Under the pieces are notes generated by a model that did not search any database, had not been told where the DNA came from, and saw nothing but the letters and a program-made list of their open reading frames with translations. Shown here piece by piece: positions 8,749-17,030 of a stretch of 64,000 bases of DNA. The DNA comes from Streptomyces alanosinicus (lineage in GTDB: Bacteria > Actinomycetota > Actinomycetes > Streptomycetales > Streptomycetaceae), in assembly GCF_014650595.1 (NCBI RefSeq), contig NZ_BMVG01000028.1:29488-93487 (forward strand), written 5' to 3'. Every line of letters begins with the position of its first letter. Positions within the stretch are counted from its first letter, which is position 1. A program made the translations under genes and the position numbers.

Positions 8749-9450
8749 ATGACGCTCGCGCCGGACCCACGCGCCTTTCCGCCAGCACCCCCAGCCGATA
8801 CCACTGACCCCGGCGTCATTTCGGCTCACGACTGGGACGCCTTCGCTGCGGTTGGCCAGATGGTCAACCACTGGGACCGGCCCGGATGGACCAGTAGTAC
8901 TCGCGCGTACTACTGGATGCTCACCTTCCCTGAGCCGCTCCCGCTCATCAAGCAAGCTCGCTACTGCCAACGGGAACTCCAGGACCTCGGCTTTGACACG
9001 GTAGACGAAGACGGCTTCCACCTCACGCTCGGCCGCATCGGACTCATCCACGAGATCACCCCGCATCGGCTGAAGCATCTGGCAGCCATCGTGCGAGAGC
9101 ACATCATCCACGCGTTCACGCTTCAGGCCATTCCACTGACGGCCTCCCGCGGGGCAATCCGCTACAGCATCGCACCCTGGGACCCCGTCTTGCGGCTTCA
9201 CGCGACGCTTGCAGCCGCCGGCAGCGAGTCCGGCCTGCCCTTGGATAAGCCGACCGCCAGCCTGCGGCCCCACGTGGGCATCGCGTACTGCAACCGGTCG
9301 ATGCCCGCGCACGATGTGAGGGCCGCCATACTGCCCCTCCGCAATCTCGACCCGATGGATGTGGGCGTGCACCACGTGGAACTCGTTGAACTCCGCCGCG
9401 AACGCAGGGCGTACCGCTGGCAGGTCGTCCACTCTCTCGCGCTGCGGTGA
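8749..9450 (+). CDS. 2'-5' RNA ligase (2H phosphoesterase) superfamily protein
   Basis: A 233-residue protein from ATG 8749, preceded by GGGGGAGC. It has the two-histidine architecture of 2H phosphoesterases: FHLTLGRIGL (first H-x-T) and RPHVGIAYC (second, with Gly in the place where many members have Ser or Thr). Such proteins cleave or join 2',3'-cyclic or 2'-5' phosphodiesters in RNA or nucleotides. Near-neighbour kinases and a histidine phosphatase hint at nucleotide or RNA-end metabolism. The longer frame upstream is not supported by a ribosome site. Confidence 0.78.
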   Translation: MTLAPDPRAFPPAPPADTTDPGVISAHDWDAFAAVGQMVNHWDRPGWTSSTRAYYWMLTFPEPLPLIKQARYCQRELQDLGFDTVDEDGFHLTLGRIGLIHEITPHRLKHLAAIVREHIIHAFTLQAIPLTASRGAIRYSIAPWDPVLRLHATLAAAGSESGLPLDKPTASLRPHVGIAYCNRSMPAHDVRAAILPLRNLDPMDVGVHHVELVELRRERRAYRWQVVHSLALR

Positions 9451-9636
9451 GCCGTTGAAGCGCCGAACCGCTACCCAGAGCACGGCCAGGCGGTCCTGCT
9501 GCCTCCCACGTCGACGATGTGATGCAGCTTCGGACCCCGGAACAGGAACGTGGCTTCGTGGATCGAGTCGGGAATTTCTCGGCAATGTCCTTCCCTCGGG
9601 TGGCCGTTCACGATCAGCGACTCCTTGATCCTTTGA

Positions 9637-9846
9637 GTACGAGAAGGATGCACTGACTATGCCTGCGGCCTCGGCCCCAGGGGTTGCGTCGACGAGTCCT
9701 TCAGGGAGCGGTGGGAGGCCGAACGCACCTCGCCCCGGCTCGTGCGGAACAATCCACGTGTCCGCGAGACCTTTCGCGACCTGAGGGAGCAGTACCCGGT
9801 CACGGGTGGCAGCCACTCGTCCGGGCTGCTGGCCGTGGCTCAGTGA
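9637..9846 (+). pseudogene. C-terminal fragment of an unidentified protein
   Basis: An open frame without a good start codon encodes a charged C-terminal-like segment (FRERWEAERTSPRLVRNNP..RVRETFRDLREQYP) with actinobacterial codon use. Its TGA stop overlaps the ATG of the flavoprotein gene by one base, so it was probably the upstream gene of that operon before losing its 5' part. The rest of the 9451-9636 gap holds nothing I recognise. Confidence 0.4.
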
Positions 9847-10424
9847 TGCAGGGCGGTGCAGTGAGTTCAATGCAGGGCAAGGTGCTGGGCGTCGTGGGAT
9901 CGAGCGCCGGCGGGATTGAGGAACTGCGTCCAGGACTGGTGGTCCCGGCGCTCGAACGGGGCTGGACGGTTGCGGTCACGCTCACACCGATCGCTGCTCA
10001 GTGGCTCGGCGCGAGCGGGGAGACGGCGGAGCTCGAGGGGCTGACCGGCTTTCCCGTACGGTCCGCATCACGCCTGCCAGGTGACTCCCGGCCGCATCCG
10101 CCTGTGGACTGTTATGTCGTTGCCCCGGCAAGTGCCAACACCGTCGCCAAGCTCGCCCTGGGGATCTCAGACAATCAGGCGTTGACACAGCTCAACGAAG
10201 CCATCGGAACACTGGACCTTCCGGTAGTCGTCTGGCCCCGGGTGAACGCCGCGCATGCTCGCCACCCTGCATGGGCAGGGCACATCAAAGCTCTTCACGA
10301 TGCAGGGGTACGGTTGATCTACGGAGACGAGGTGTGGCCGCTCGCCGAGCCGCGGGCTGGGATGCCGGGGCGCCAGTATCCGTGGGAAGCGGTACTAGAC
10401 GAGGCCAGCCGGATGATCTCGTGA
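9846..10424 (+). CDS. Flavoprotein, phosphopantothenoylcysteine-decarboxylase-like
   Basis: A 192-residue protein from ATG 9846 (a second ATG at 9870 is possible). The N-terminus KVLGVVGSSAGGIEELRPGLVVPALERGW and the block YVVAPASANTVAKLALGISDN match the flavoprotein (HFCD) fold: PASANT is the phosphate/FMN-binding element of this family. The family includes Dfp-type decarboxylases and cysteine-peptide decarboxylases; the role here is unknown. No separate phosphopantothenate ligase domain is present, so it is not a full CoaBC. Confidence 0.75.
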   Translation: MQGGAVSSMQGKVLGVVGSSAGGIEELRPGLVVPALERGWTVAVTLTPIAAQWLGASGETAELEGLTGFPVRSASRLPGDSRPHPPVDCYVVAPASANTVAKLALGISDNQALTQLNEAIGTLDLPVVVWPRVNAAHARHPAWAGHIKALHDAGVRLIYGDEVWPLAEPRAGMPGRQYPWEAVLDEASRMIS

Positions 10425-10439
10425 TATGCAGCGACCTGT

Positions 10440-10800
10440 CTTGGACATCGCGCGCGAGGTGGTGGCCACCACGGGCTGGCCAAGCCTCATTCCGCCTGCG
10501 GATCGTGATGGTGCGCCTCGGCCGCTGTTGCTGGGGCGGATGCTCGGCTTGGCCAAGGGGCTTCTGGCCTGTCTCGCGCTGGAGTCGCAGGTAGACGCCG
10601 ATCGGGTGTTTCTCCGCGATCTGTCTATCGAGGTGCGCCAGGATCGCCCGAAGTCGGGGCGGGTCAGGGGCAGATCGGACATGGCGTGCACCGTGCAGCG
10701 CCGCCCAGCCCGCCGACCGCTGGCCCTGCCGATACGGGTGGAACAGCACCTCCGACGACAGCACGAACCGATCACCGGACGCGTTGCGCTGGAGCTCTCA
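10440..10800 (-). pseudogene. Possible gene remnant of unknown function
   Basis: On the minus strand a frame reads FVLSSEVLFHPYR.., AALHGARHVRSAPDPPRL and HLDRQIAEKHPIGVYLRLQ, protein-like but without a convincing start. A plus-strand frame overlaps it completely. I cannot name it; its position next to IS debris suggests a fragment. Confidence 0.3.
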
Positions 10801-10885
10801 TTCCCTGGAGGTCGCGTCCGCTGTGAGAGAGGGGCCGGGGACCTCCGCCTGATCCTGATGTGATGATCTTGGTGTGGCTGGTGTG

Positions 10886-11100
10886 ATGACGGCGTCGGAG
10901 CCGTCCTGGACAGCCCCGCTCTCCGGGCTGAGCTCGCGTGCCTTCGGGAAGCTGGTGACGGTGTGAGGGGCGGGGTGCGGACGCGGTCCGCAGCGGCCGG
11001 CCCTGGAGCCTTCCGCTGGAGGACCGGGCACTGCTGGTCGCGGCGTACTGGCGAACGAACCTGACCATGCGGCAGCTGGCGCCGCTGTTCGGGTCTGGAT
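10886..11100 (+). pseudogene. Degenerate transposase N-terminus
   Basis: Two frames together give PLSGLSSRAFGKLVTV and then RPWSLPLEDRALLVAAYWRT, NLTMRQLAPLFG, the recognisable N-terminal region of a common Streptomyces DDE transposase with an HTH_Tnp_4-type domain. A frameshift separates the two parts and the catalytic part is missing, so this is an IS remnant directly upstream of the ABC-3C operon. Confidence 0.65.
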
Positions 11101-11157
11101 GCGGCTGCGTCCCGGTGATATCTGTTGAGATCGCCAAGCGCAGCAAGGGGGGATGGC

Positions 11158-12258
11158 GTGACGAGCCAGCATGACGGTCAGCCGGGGGGCGAAGAGCAGC
11201 GGGCACTGACAGTGCTGCCGCCTAGGCTCAGCATGCCGAGGATGGCGACGCCGAAGCAGACGGTCACTTTCCTGTACGACCCCGACGAATTCGAGGAGTT
11301 CGTGAAGGAATGGGTGCCGACGCAGGGGGCGAAGTACGACCTCGTTGAACGGCAGGGAGGCGCGGGGGACCACGGCATCGACGTGGCGGGCTTCCTGACG
11401 CAGGCGAAGCTGGAGGGGGAATGGCACAACTACCAGTGCAAGCAGTACAAGAGGGATCTGTCCTGGACCACTGCGGCCCAGGAGATGCGGAAGATGTTCG
11501 TGGCCGCTGCGGCCGGCCACTTCACCGTCCCCACCCGCTACGTCTTCGTTGCTCTCACCTTCGCTGCCAGCCTGAAGCGCCTCATCTCGAAGCCGTCCGA
11601 GTGCCAGGCAAAGTTCCTGGAAGACCTGTCCACGACCAAGGACAAGCTCGTGACCAAACTCGACGCTGACGAGCGCCGGAAGGTCGAGGGGCTGGCGGAA
11701 GGCACTGACTTCGGGATGTTCTCGTGCATCGATCTCGATCAGCTGCTCGAGGAGCACATGACCACGCCTCACTGGCTCGCGCGCTTCCCGCAGGCTCCGC
11801 CGGCGAGCGGGCCGATGAAGCTGACTCCTCCCGAGCGGCCCCGGCACGACGAGGCGCGGTATGTGCAGCGCCTCGTCGAGGTCTACCGGGAGCGGTTCCC
11901 CGACAAGATCAACAGTCTTGAGCAGGTCGACGACGTGGCCGAGGCCAAGGGGCATCTTCTGCGACAGCGGGTGGCCTTCTTCGCTGCGGAGTCCGTGCGT
12001 GTGTTCGCGCGGGACTCGACCACATCAGACTATTTTGACCAGGTTAAAGAGGATATCTACACGATTGTCGTGGAGGAGGCGGAGCGGGCCCACCCAAGTG
12101 GCTGGGAACGACACGCAGCCGTCACGATCTGCGCGGGCGCCGTGGAAGTGACCGAGACGATCCTCAAGCCCTACGTGGGACCGGAGGTCCGCAAGGGGAT
12201 ATGTCACCACCTGGCAAACGACAACCGCCTTATCTGGTGCCGGGAGGGAGAGCAGTGA
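11158..12258 (+). CDS. ABC-3C effector: restriction-endonuclease-type protein
   Basis: A 366-residue protein from GTG 11158, chosen for AAGGGGGG seven bases upstream. The N-terminal half has a PD-(D/E)XK signature: GAGDHGIDVAGF provides the Asp, and NYQCKQYKR gives the Q-x-K core seen in Mrr-like endonucleases. The C-terminal half (YVQRLVEVYRERFP.. to the end) has the look of the C-terminal domain found in effectors of ABC-three-component systems. Its stop overlaps the middle-component start (GTGA). The three genes form one operon, in which this protein is the likely DNA-cutting effector in phage or plasmid defence. Confidence 0.8.
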   Translation: MTSQHDGQPGGEEQRALTVLPPRLSMPRMATPKQTVTFLYDPDEFEEFVKEWVPTQGAKYDLVERQGGAGDHGIDVAGFLTQAKLEGEWHNYQCKQYKRDLSWTTAAQEMRKMFVAAAAGHFTVPTRYVFVALTFAASLKRLISKPSECQAKFLEDLSTTKDKLVTKLDADERRKVEGLAEGTDFGMFSCIDLDQLLEEHMTTPHWLARFPQAPPASGPMKLTPPERPRHDEARYVQRLVEVYRERFPDKINSLEQVDDVAEAKGHLLRQRVAFFAAESVRVFARDSTTSDYFDQVKEDIYTIVVEEAERAHPSGWERHAAVTICAGAVEVTETILKPYVGPEVRKGICHHLANDNRLIWCREGEQ

Positions 12259-12716
12259 CCCCGCTCAACAGCCCACTCGAGGTTGGCGTGCGCGCCCTTG
12301 TCCTCCTGGCCGAGAGCCACCCCCGGCCTTTGGACCTCGCCCAGCTCGTCGCGCTGGACTACCTCGTACTCCACAGCGGCGAGTTCGACGGCCCGCGCAG
12401 CCTCCACCCCGACCTGCCGGCCCGGGAAGGCGAGCTCGGCAGGAAGCGAGAACTCCTCGAACAGGGTCTTCTCGTGCTGATCCGGGCCGGGCTGGCCGAC
12501 ATCGTCAGCAGCGAGGGCGGCCTCATGTACGCGGCCACCGAAACCGGCCCCACCTTCATCGAAGTGCTGGAAGCCCCTTACGTCGCATCTCTGCGCGAAC
12601 GCGCCGAGTGGGCCCTCCGCCACTACGCCTCCGCGGCGCATGCCCGCAGTGTGACCCACCAGATCATCAACCGCGCCGCAACAGGCTCCGCATCCGAAGG
12701 GGCTGGCCATGGCTGA
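12255..12716 (+). CDS. ABC-3C middle component
   Basis: A 153-residue protein beginning at GTG 12255 and overlapping its neighbours by 4 bp upstream and 8 bp downstream. It is a small mostly helical protein: VGVRALVLLAESHPRPLDLAQLVALDYLVLHS, then HPDLPAREGELGRKRELLEQGLLVLIRAGLADIV. This pattern matches the middle-component class found between effector and ATPase in ABC-three-component systems. It is thought to couple the ATPase to the effector. Tight overlaps indicate translational coupling and fixed stoichiometry. Confidence 0.75.
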   Translation: MTPLNSPLEVGVRALVLLAESHPRPLDLAQLVALDYLVLHSGEFDGPRSLHPDLPAREGELGRKRELLEQGLLVLIRAGLADIVSSEGGLMYAATETGPTFIEVLEAPYVASLRERAEWALRHYASAAHARSVTHQIINRAATGSASEGAGHG

Positions 12717-14571
12717 CCTGCGTCTGACACATCTCACCTACGCCTCCGCGACCAAGCCGCTCGCCACAGTGGACTTCGACCCGTCCCTCACCGTCGTCTA
12801 CGGGGCCTCGGACACCGGCAAATCGTTCGTCGCGGAGTCCATCGAGTACATGCTCGGCGGCAGCAAGCTCGACCTCGTCTCTGAAGCCGAGGGATACAGC
12901 CAGATCCTCCTCGGCCTCGAACTCGACGACGGTACCCCGCTCACCCTGCTGCGCGTCCCGGACGGCAACACCATCCACGTGCACTGGGCCGACTTGCGGG
13001 AACAGGTCACCCGCCCCTCCGACTTCGACGTCACGGCCAAGCACACCGCGCGCAGCAAGAACAGCCTCTCCCAGTTCCTCCTCGGCAACCTCGGATGGGA
13101 CGACCTGCGCATCCGTACGAACGACGCAGGCGGCACCCGCGAGCTGCGCCTGAGCGACCTGGTGCACCTCTCGGTCGTTCCCGAGAACCGCATGGTCGAC
13201 AAACGCTCCCCAGTCCTGCACTCCTCCTCGACCAACGGGAAAACCGCGGCGGCCTCCGTCATGCGGCTGCTGATGACCGGAGAAGGCGACGCCGAGGTCA
13301 CCACCGGCATGAACGCCGGCCAGCGCCGCGTCAACAAAGGGCAGGTCAGCCTCCTCGACCGGATCATCGTCGACCTGCAGAACAAGCTCAGCACCTCCGA
13401 GAACGTCCAGGAACTCCGCTACCGGCACCGGCGCCTGCAGACAGCCATCGACGGCTACTCCCGCGCAGTCGAGACCATCACCCAACAGCACCTGAACTCC
13501 GTGGCCGAACGCATGTCGGTCACGGAGGAGCTGGCCGGGATGGAAGCGCGCCTGGCCGAGGTTGGCGACCTCATGTCCCGGTTCACCCTGCTGGAACAGC
13601 AGTACCGCTCCGACATCGACCGGCTCGTCATGGTCACCGAGGCCGGCAACCTCCTGGGGTTCTTCAAGGTCGGCACCTGCGTCTTCTGCGGCGCCGAACC
13701 CGAACACCAGCACCCCGACCACAGCGAACGCGAGACGACCCAGCTGCATCTCGCAGTGGAGACCGAGATGGCCAAGACCACCTCGCTCCTTGATGACCTT
13801 CGGCCGACCATGCGCGACCTGCGCAGTCAGCTCGAAGAGCTCAGCAGCCGCAGGGAGGAGCTGAAGGCATCCGCTGCTCGCCTCGACGCGGACATCTCCG
13901 TCACCCGGGGACGGCTCGCCCCGCTGCGCGAGGACATGGACCAGCATCTTGAGGTCCGCTCGGCCATCGAACGCGACCTGGACCTTCACCAGCGCATCGA
14001 GGAACTGGAAGAACGCCGGTCGCAGCTGGACGGTGAAGCCGCAACGCCCGCCCACCGGCCCACCGACTACATTCCGAACCGGGCACTCTCCGCCTTTGAC
14101 CAGGTCCTCCAGCACACGCTGGAGGCGTGGAAGGTGCCTTCCGTCGAGTACGCGGAGTACGACCAGTACCAGATGGAGATCAGGGCAGGTAACCGACTGC
14201 GGGCCTCTCGGGGCAAGGGCGTCCGCTCCGTGCTGCACTCCGCATTCACCACGGCCCTGGCCCACTACTGCCGTGAGCACGACCGGCCGCACCCCGGGCT
14301 CGTCGTCCTCGACTCGCCCGTCGTCACCTACCGCGGCCCCCACAGCGACCCCCAGGGCGACGCCCCAGGTGACGACGTACCGATGACATCGACCGTCGTC
14401 GATCACTTCTACCGGAACATGCTCACCTTCCCAGGACAGGTGATCATCTTCGAGAACGGCGACCCGCCCCACGACGTCATCGCCCAGGCCCGCACCCACC
14501 GGTTCGGCCTGCAAGAAGGCGACCGTGCCGGCTTCTTCCCTTCAAGGCGGGAGAGGCGGTCAGGTCCGTGA
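12709..14571 (+). CDS. ABC-3C ATPase, Rad50/SMC-like, DUF3732 type
   Basis: A 620-residue ATPase. Walker A is VVYGASDTGKSFVAESI (residues about 28-44), Walker B is LVVLDSPVV near residue 534. The middle (about 220-460) is coiled coil broken by a zinc-hook-like CVFCGAEPEHQHPDH, a layout typical of Rad50-like proteins and of DUF3732 proteins in ABC-three-component systems. It probably senses foreign DNA or its processing and licenses the nuclease encoded two genes upstream. It is last in the operon and overlaps the middle component by 8 bp. The long antisense frame is a shadow. Confidence 0.83.
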   Translation: MADLRLTHLTYASATKPLATVDFDPSLTVVYGASDTGKSFVAESIEYMLGGSKLDLVSEAEGYSQILLGLELDDGTPLTLLRVPDGNTIHVHWADLREQVTRPSDFDVTAKHTARSKNSLSQFLLGNLGWDDLRIRTNDAGGTRELRLSDLVHLSVVPENRMVDKRSPVLHSSSTNGKTAAASVMRLLMTGEGDAEVTTGMNAGQRRVNKGQVSLLDRIIVDLQNKLSTSENVQELRYRHRRLQTAIDGYSRAVETITQQHLNSVAERMSVTEELAGMEARLAEVGDLMSRFTLLEQQYRSDIDRLVMVTEAGNLLGFFKVGTCVFCGAEPEHQHPDHSERETTQLHLAVETEMAKTTSLLDDLRPTMRDLRSQLEELSSRREELKASAARLDADISVTRGRLAPLREDMDQHLEVRSAIERDLDLHQRIEELEERRSQLDGEAATPAHRPTDYIPNRALSAFDQVLQHTLEAWKVPSVEYAEYDQYQMEIRAGNRLRASRGKGVRSVLHSAFTTALAHYCREHDRPHPGLVVLDSPVVTYRGPHSDPQGDAPGDDVPMTSTVVDHFYRNMLTFPGQVIIFENGDPPHDVIAQARTHRFGLQEGDRAGFFPSRRERRSGP

Positions 14572-14852
14572 GCGGCTGAGGTCACGAGCTGGGAGCCATA
14601 GGAGCGGCGACCACGGTCGCATTTCTCGTAGTCCACGTGCCAGCGAAACGCCGCGCCCGATCGCCGTCGGCCGTCGAGGCAGCTCAGCAGAGCTGTGCTG
14701 TAAGAGATGTTGGCCATCGTAGGCGGGGAGCGACGCATGGTGCAGGCCCAGGCGGGATGCCGGACCTGCACAGTCCCGCGTTGTCTCTGACGTGGATGTC
14801 TCAGGCGAGGAAGGGGGCCTGGTACTCGACCCGATCATGCTGGCCGACGGGG

Positions 14853-15173
14853 CTATCGGCGGGCACGAGTATGCAACTGCACGGCTATCAGAGTGCCGCC
14901 TTGCATGGGGGATAGGTCGTCGGGAGCTTCCGCCGCACTGATCCGGGCGGCCTGTCTCTCCAACGCAGAGACGTTGGCTGAGTTGTCGATCGTCACCACG
15001 CCATTGACGGTGACCTTCAACGGATCCGCAAGAAGTGCGGCGGTCCGCTCGTGCAGTACCTCGAGAGCGACCGCTCGGGCGGATCCGAGACGCTCGTATC
15101 GGCTGACAAGGTTCGCCGCATCTATGTCAGGGCCGAGCTGGGCGTGGAGCCAGTGCAGTACGTCGCTGTTCAC
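14853..15173 (-). CDS. Small phage protein downstream of capsid gene
   Basis: A 106-residue protein from GTG 15173, with AGGAA four bases upstream. Sequence: SDVLHWLHAQLGPDIDAANL, then the block ALLADPLKVTVNGVVTIDN. A truncated relative with LLADPLKVTVDGVVTTD lies at 29128-29400 beyond the DISARM island. The position after the capsid gene suggests a head-to-tail or minor structural role, but I do not recognise a named family. A strong hairpin separates it from the capsid operon. Confidence 0.65.
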   Translation of the reverse strand: MNSDVLHWLHAQLGPDIDAANLVSRYERLGSARAVALEVLHERTAALLADPLKVTVNGVVTIDNSANVSALERQAARISAAEAPDDLSPMQGGTLIAVQLHTRARR

Positions 15174-15193
15174 GGTGTTCCTGGGGAAAGACG

Positions 15194-15227
15194 GCGGTGG
15201 GGAGCAGCACGTGCTACTCCCCACCGC
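15194..15227. terminator. Long hairpin between capsid operon and downstream small gene
   Basis: GCGGTGGGGAG (15194-15204) pairs with CTCCCCACCGC (15217-15227), and inner AGCAC/GTGCT also pairs, giving an almost complete palindrome. It follows the stop at 15237 of the capsid operon on the minus strand, so termination is likely. Confidence 0.7.
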
Positions 15228-15236
15228 TGAGCAGGG

Positions 15237-15443
15237 TTACTGGGCGGCTTTCGGCTTCCGGGCGCTTGTTCGGCGCACGTCGGGTGCATCGGGCTGCCAG
15301 CATCGGGGGTTGTTTATCTGCTCGGCGATCACGGGGTCGGTGACCTTGGTTCCGGCTTGAAGTACGAGCGGTACTCGCTCGACAGGATCGAGGATGTGGA
15401 CAGTCGCGGCCAGGATGCCCCCAGCGGGGCCGCTGGCGCTCAC
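15237..15443 (-). CDS. Small phage protein following the capsid gene
   Basis: A 68-residue protein whose ATG overlaps the capsid gene stop by 4 bp. Recognisable pieces are ILDPVERVPLVLQAGTKVTDPVIAEQI and a C-terminal KPKAAQ tail, as in small proteins encoded after capsid genes in actinobacterial phages. Function unknown; a head-associated role is inferred from coupling. Confidence 0.65.
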   Translation of the reverse strand: MSASGPAGGILAATVHILDPVERVPLVLQAGTKVTDPVIAEQINNPRCWQPDAPDVRRTSARKPKAAQ

Positions 15444-16489
15444 AGGACAGTCGCCGTGATGTGGCAGTCCGGCGCGTACAGGACAGGCATCGCGGCCGCA
15501 GCGCCCTTGGTCCAGATCTGAACCGGATCGTCCTCGGCGTCACGGGTGATCACGATGCCCGGCGCGTCCTCGCGCTCGATCTGTGGGCTAGCGCCCCGCG
15601 ACAGAGCGAGCGACTCGGTCGTGGTGCCGTACTGGGTCTGGCCCCACTTCGCGCGGTCCGGCGGCAGCATGATCCACCGGTCCTCCGGCAGGACCCGCTT
15701 CGACACGTCGTCCTGCCACACCTGCGCCTTGTAGAGCGTCACTGGCGGCAGCCCGTATGTGCCGCGCACCGAGTTGACCTGCTCCGGATTCAGGGTCGCG
15801 GTCGGGGTCTGACCACCGGCCGACGTGCCGTAGTAGGCCGCCCGGTAGGCGCCGTTGGAGGCCAGATGCGACCAAGCCTTCCTGGACGTGATCACCATTT
15901 CAGGTGCTGGTGCGCCGATGGAATCGAGGTAGTCGATCCACCGCAACTCGTCAGCAATCGGGTCCGCGTCCGGGTCGCTCCACGGCTTCGGAGCCGTCGG
16001 CATGTTCGCCGCGGGCACGCCGTAGTCGACTTCGATCGTGAGGCCGTTCTCCCCGGCCAGGGTGAACTTGCCGTCGACCAGGACGTCACCCGCCGCGAGC
16101 TCCAGGCGGGAACGAATGGCCTCGACGTGCCGCTCGGTGTCGTCATAGAGCAAGTCGATCAACCGGTCCTCGTCCGCACCACGCGTCGCGTCCAGGAGGA
16201 GCTGTTCCATCTCGCCGACGAGGAGCTTCTGGCCCAGCGCCGGCAGGGTGCCTTCGGTCTGCGTGGACTCAGCCTGCCGCTTCGCAAACGGCACGCTGGA
16301 GTCGTAAGCGCGGTAGGAGGCGGTGTTGACGCGACGCTTCGACTGCCGAACACGCCACCTCACGTCCTGAACCTTGGTCTCGGCGAAGACGCTCTGGGTG
16401 AGCAGGAAGTCCGCAGGGGTCGGGATCGACCGTGCGTAGACGGTCAGGTCCGCGACAGAGACGTTCTTCAGGAGGTCGGCCACGCTCAC
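15440..16489 (-). CDS. Phage major capsid protein, type E
   Basis: A 349-residue protein starting at GTG 16489. Its stop and start codons overlap both neighbours (GTGA, ATGA), typical of a phage head operon. Features resembling the Phage_cap_E family: SIPTPADFLLTQSVFAETKVQDVRWR near the N-terminus, a middle acidic WSDPDADPIADELRWIDYL segment, then MVITSRKAWSHLASN and RWIMLPPDRAKWGQTQYGTTTES, the usual nucleotide-free beta-rich C-terminus. It would form the shell of the head. The gene looks intact. Confidence 0.85.
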   Translation of the reverse strand: MSVADLLKNVSVADLTVYARSIPTPADFLLTQSVFAETKVQDVRWRVRQSKRRVNTASYRAYDSSVPFAKRQAESTQTEGTLPALGQKLLVGEMEQLLLDATRGADEDRLIDLLYDDTERHVEAIRSRLELAAGDVLVDGKFTLAGENGLTIEVDYGVPAANMPTAPKPWSDPDADPIADELRWIDYLDSIGAPAPEMVITSRKAWSHLASNGAYRAAYYGTSAGGQTPTATLNPEQVNSVRGTYGLPPVTLYKAQVWQDDVSKRVLPEDRWIMLPPDRAKWGQTQYGTTTESLALSRGASPQIEREDAPGIVITRDAEDDPVQIWTKGAAAAMPVLYAPDCHITATVL

Positions 16490-16917
16490 GCGCTCACCGC
16501 CCCAAGGAACCGGATCTGCGCGCCCGCCGGGCTAGGGGCGATCTTCGCTGGGTCGATGCCTCCGGGGATCTTCGCCGTGTTCACGGTCCCGTGCCAGAAC
16601 AGCGCCGCGGGAACCTTCGTAGTGCCGGGCGTGAACGGGGCCTCGGCGTAGACGAGGCCGGCGAGGACTTCGCGGCCGTCCTTCGCGGCCGGATCGTACG
16701 CGCCGTACAGGCCGGAGGCGGCGATGCGGCCGACCGGGACGCCGGAGCGAACGTAGCCGTGCGGCTGGCCGGCGGTCGGCTCAAGGTAGTGGGTGTTCTT
16801 GGTGAGATTGGTCAGGTCGAGGGTGATGGTCTCCGTGGAGTCGGTGCCGTGTCGGGAGGCGAGCCAATCCCGGTTGGCGGTGACCGTCACAGAGGTGGTG
16901 TACGGCTGGATGCTCAA
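16486..16917 (-). CDS. Head decoration-like protein
   Basis: Starting at TTG 16917, because GGAGAG lies eight bases upstream and earlier starts have no such site, the protein has 143 residues. It resembles lambda gpD-like decoration proteins placed before capsid genes: TVTANRDWLASRHGTDSTETITLDL, then a repeated glycine-rich beta pattern RSGVPVGRIAASGLYGAYDP and FLGAVSA at the end. It likely stabilises the capsid surface. It overlaps the capsid gene by 4 bp. Confidence 0.72.
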   Translation of the reverse strand: MSIQPYTTSVTVTANRDWLASRHGTDSTETITLDLTNLTKNTHYLEPTAGQPHGYVRSGVPVGRIAASGLYGAYDPAAKDGREVLAGLVYAEAPFTPGTTKVPAALFWHGTVNTAKIPGGIDPAKIAPSPAGAQIRFLGAVSA

Positions 16918-17030
16918 GCCGCTTCTCTCCAGGTGGTGCAGGGTGCGGTCGCGCACTCACCGAGTGGTGGCGCGGTCCACGGGGAGGAAGCGGGGCGTGG
17001 TCCCCACGATTCGGTGCTCCGGTGGTCGAG

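Noticed and set aside
8623..9870. 415-codon minus-strand frame
   Set aside because: Antisense to the 2'-5' RNA-ligase-like gene, which has clear family motifs.
10798..11955. 385-codon minus-strand frame
   Set aside because: Antisense to the ABC-3C effector gene; composition rich in Arg/Pro/Leu as in shadow frames.
12667..14514. 615-codon minus-strand frame
   Set aside because: Exactly antisense to the ABC-3C ATPase, with no motifs; a high-GC shadow frame.
15461..16651. 396-codon plus-strand frame
   Set aside because: Antisense to the capsid gene, which is supported by overlaps with its neighbours.
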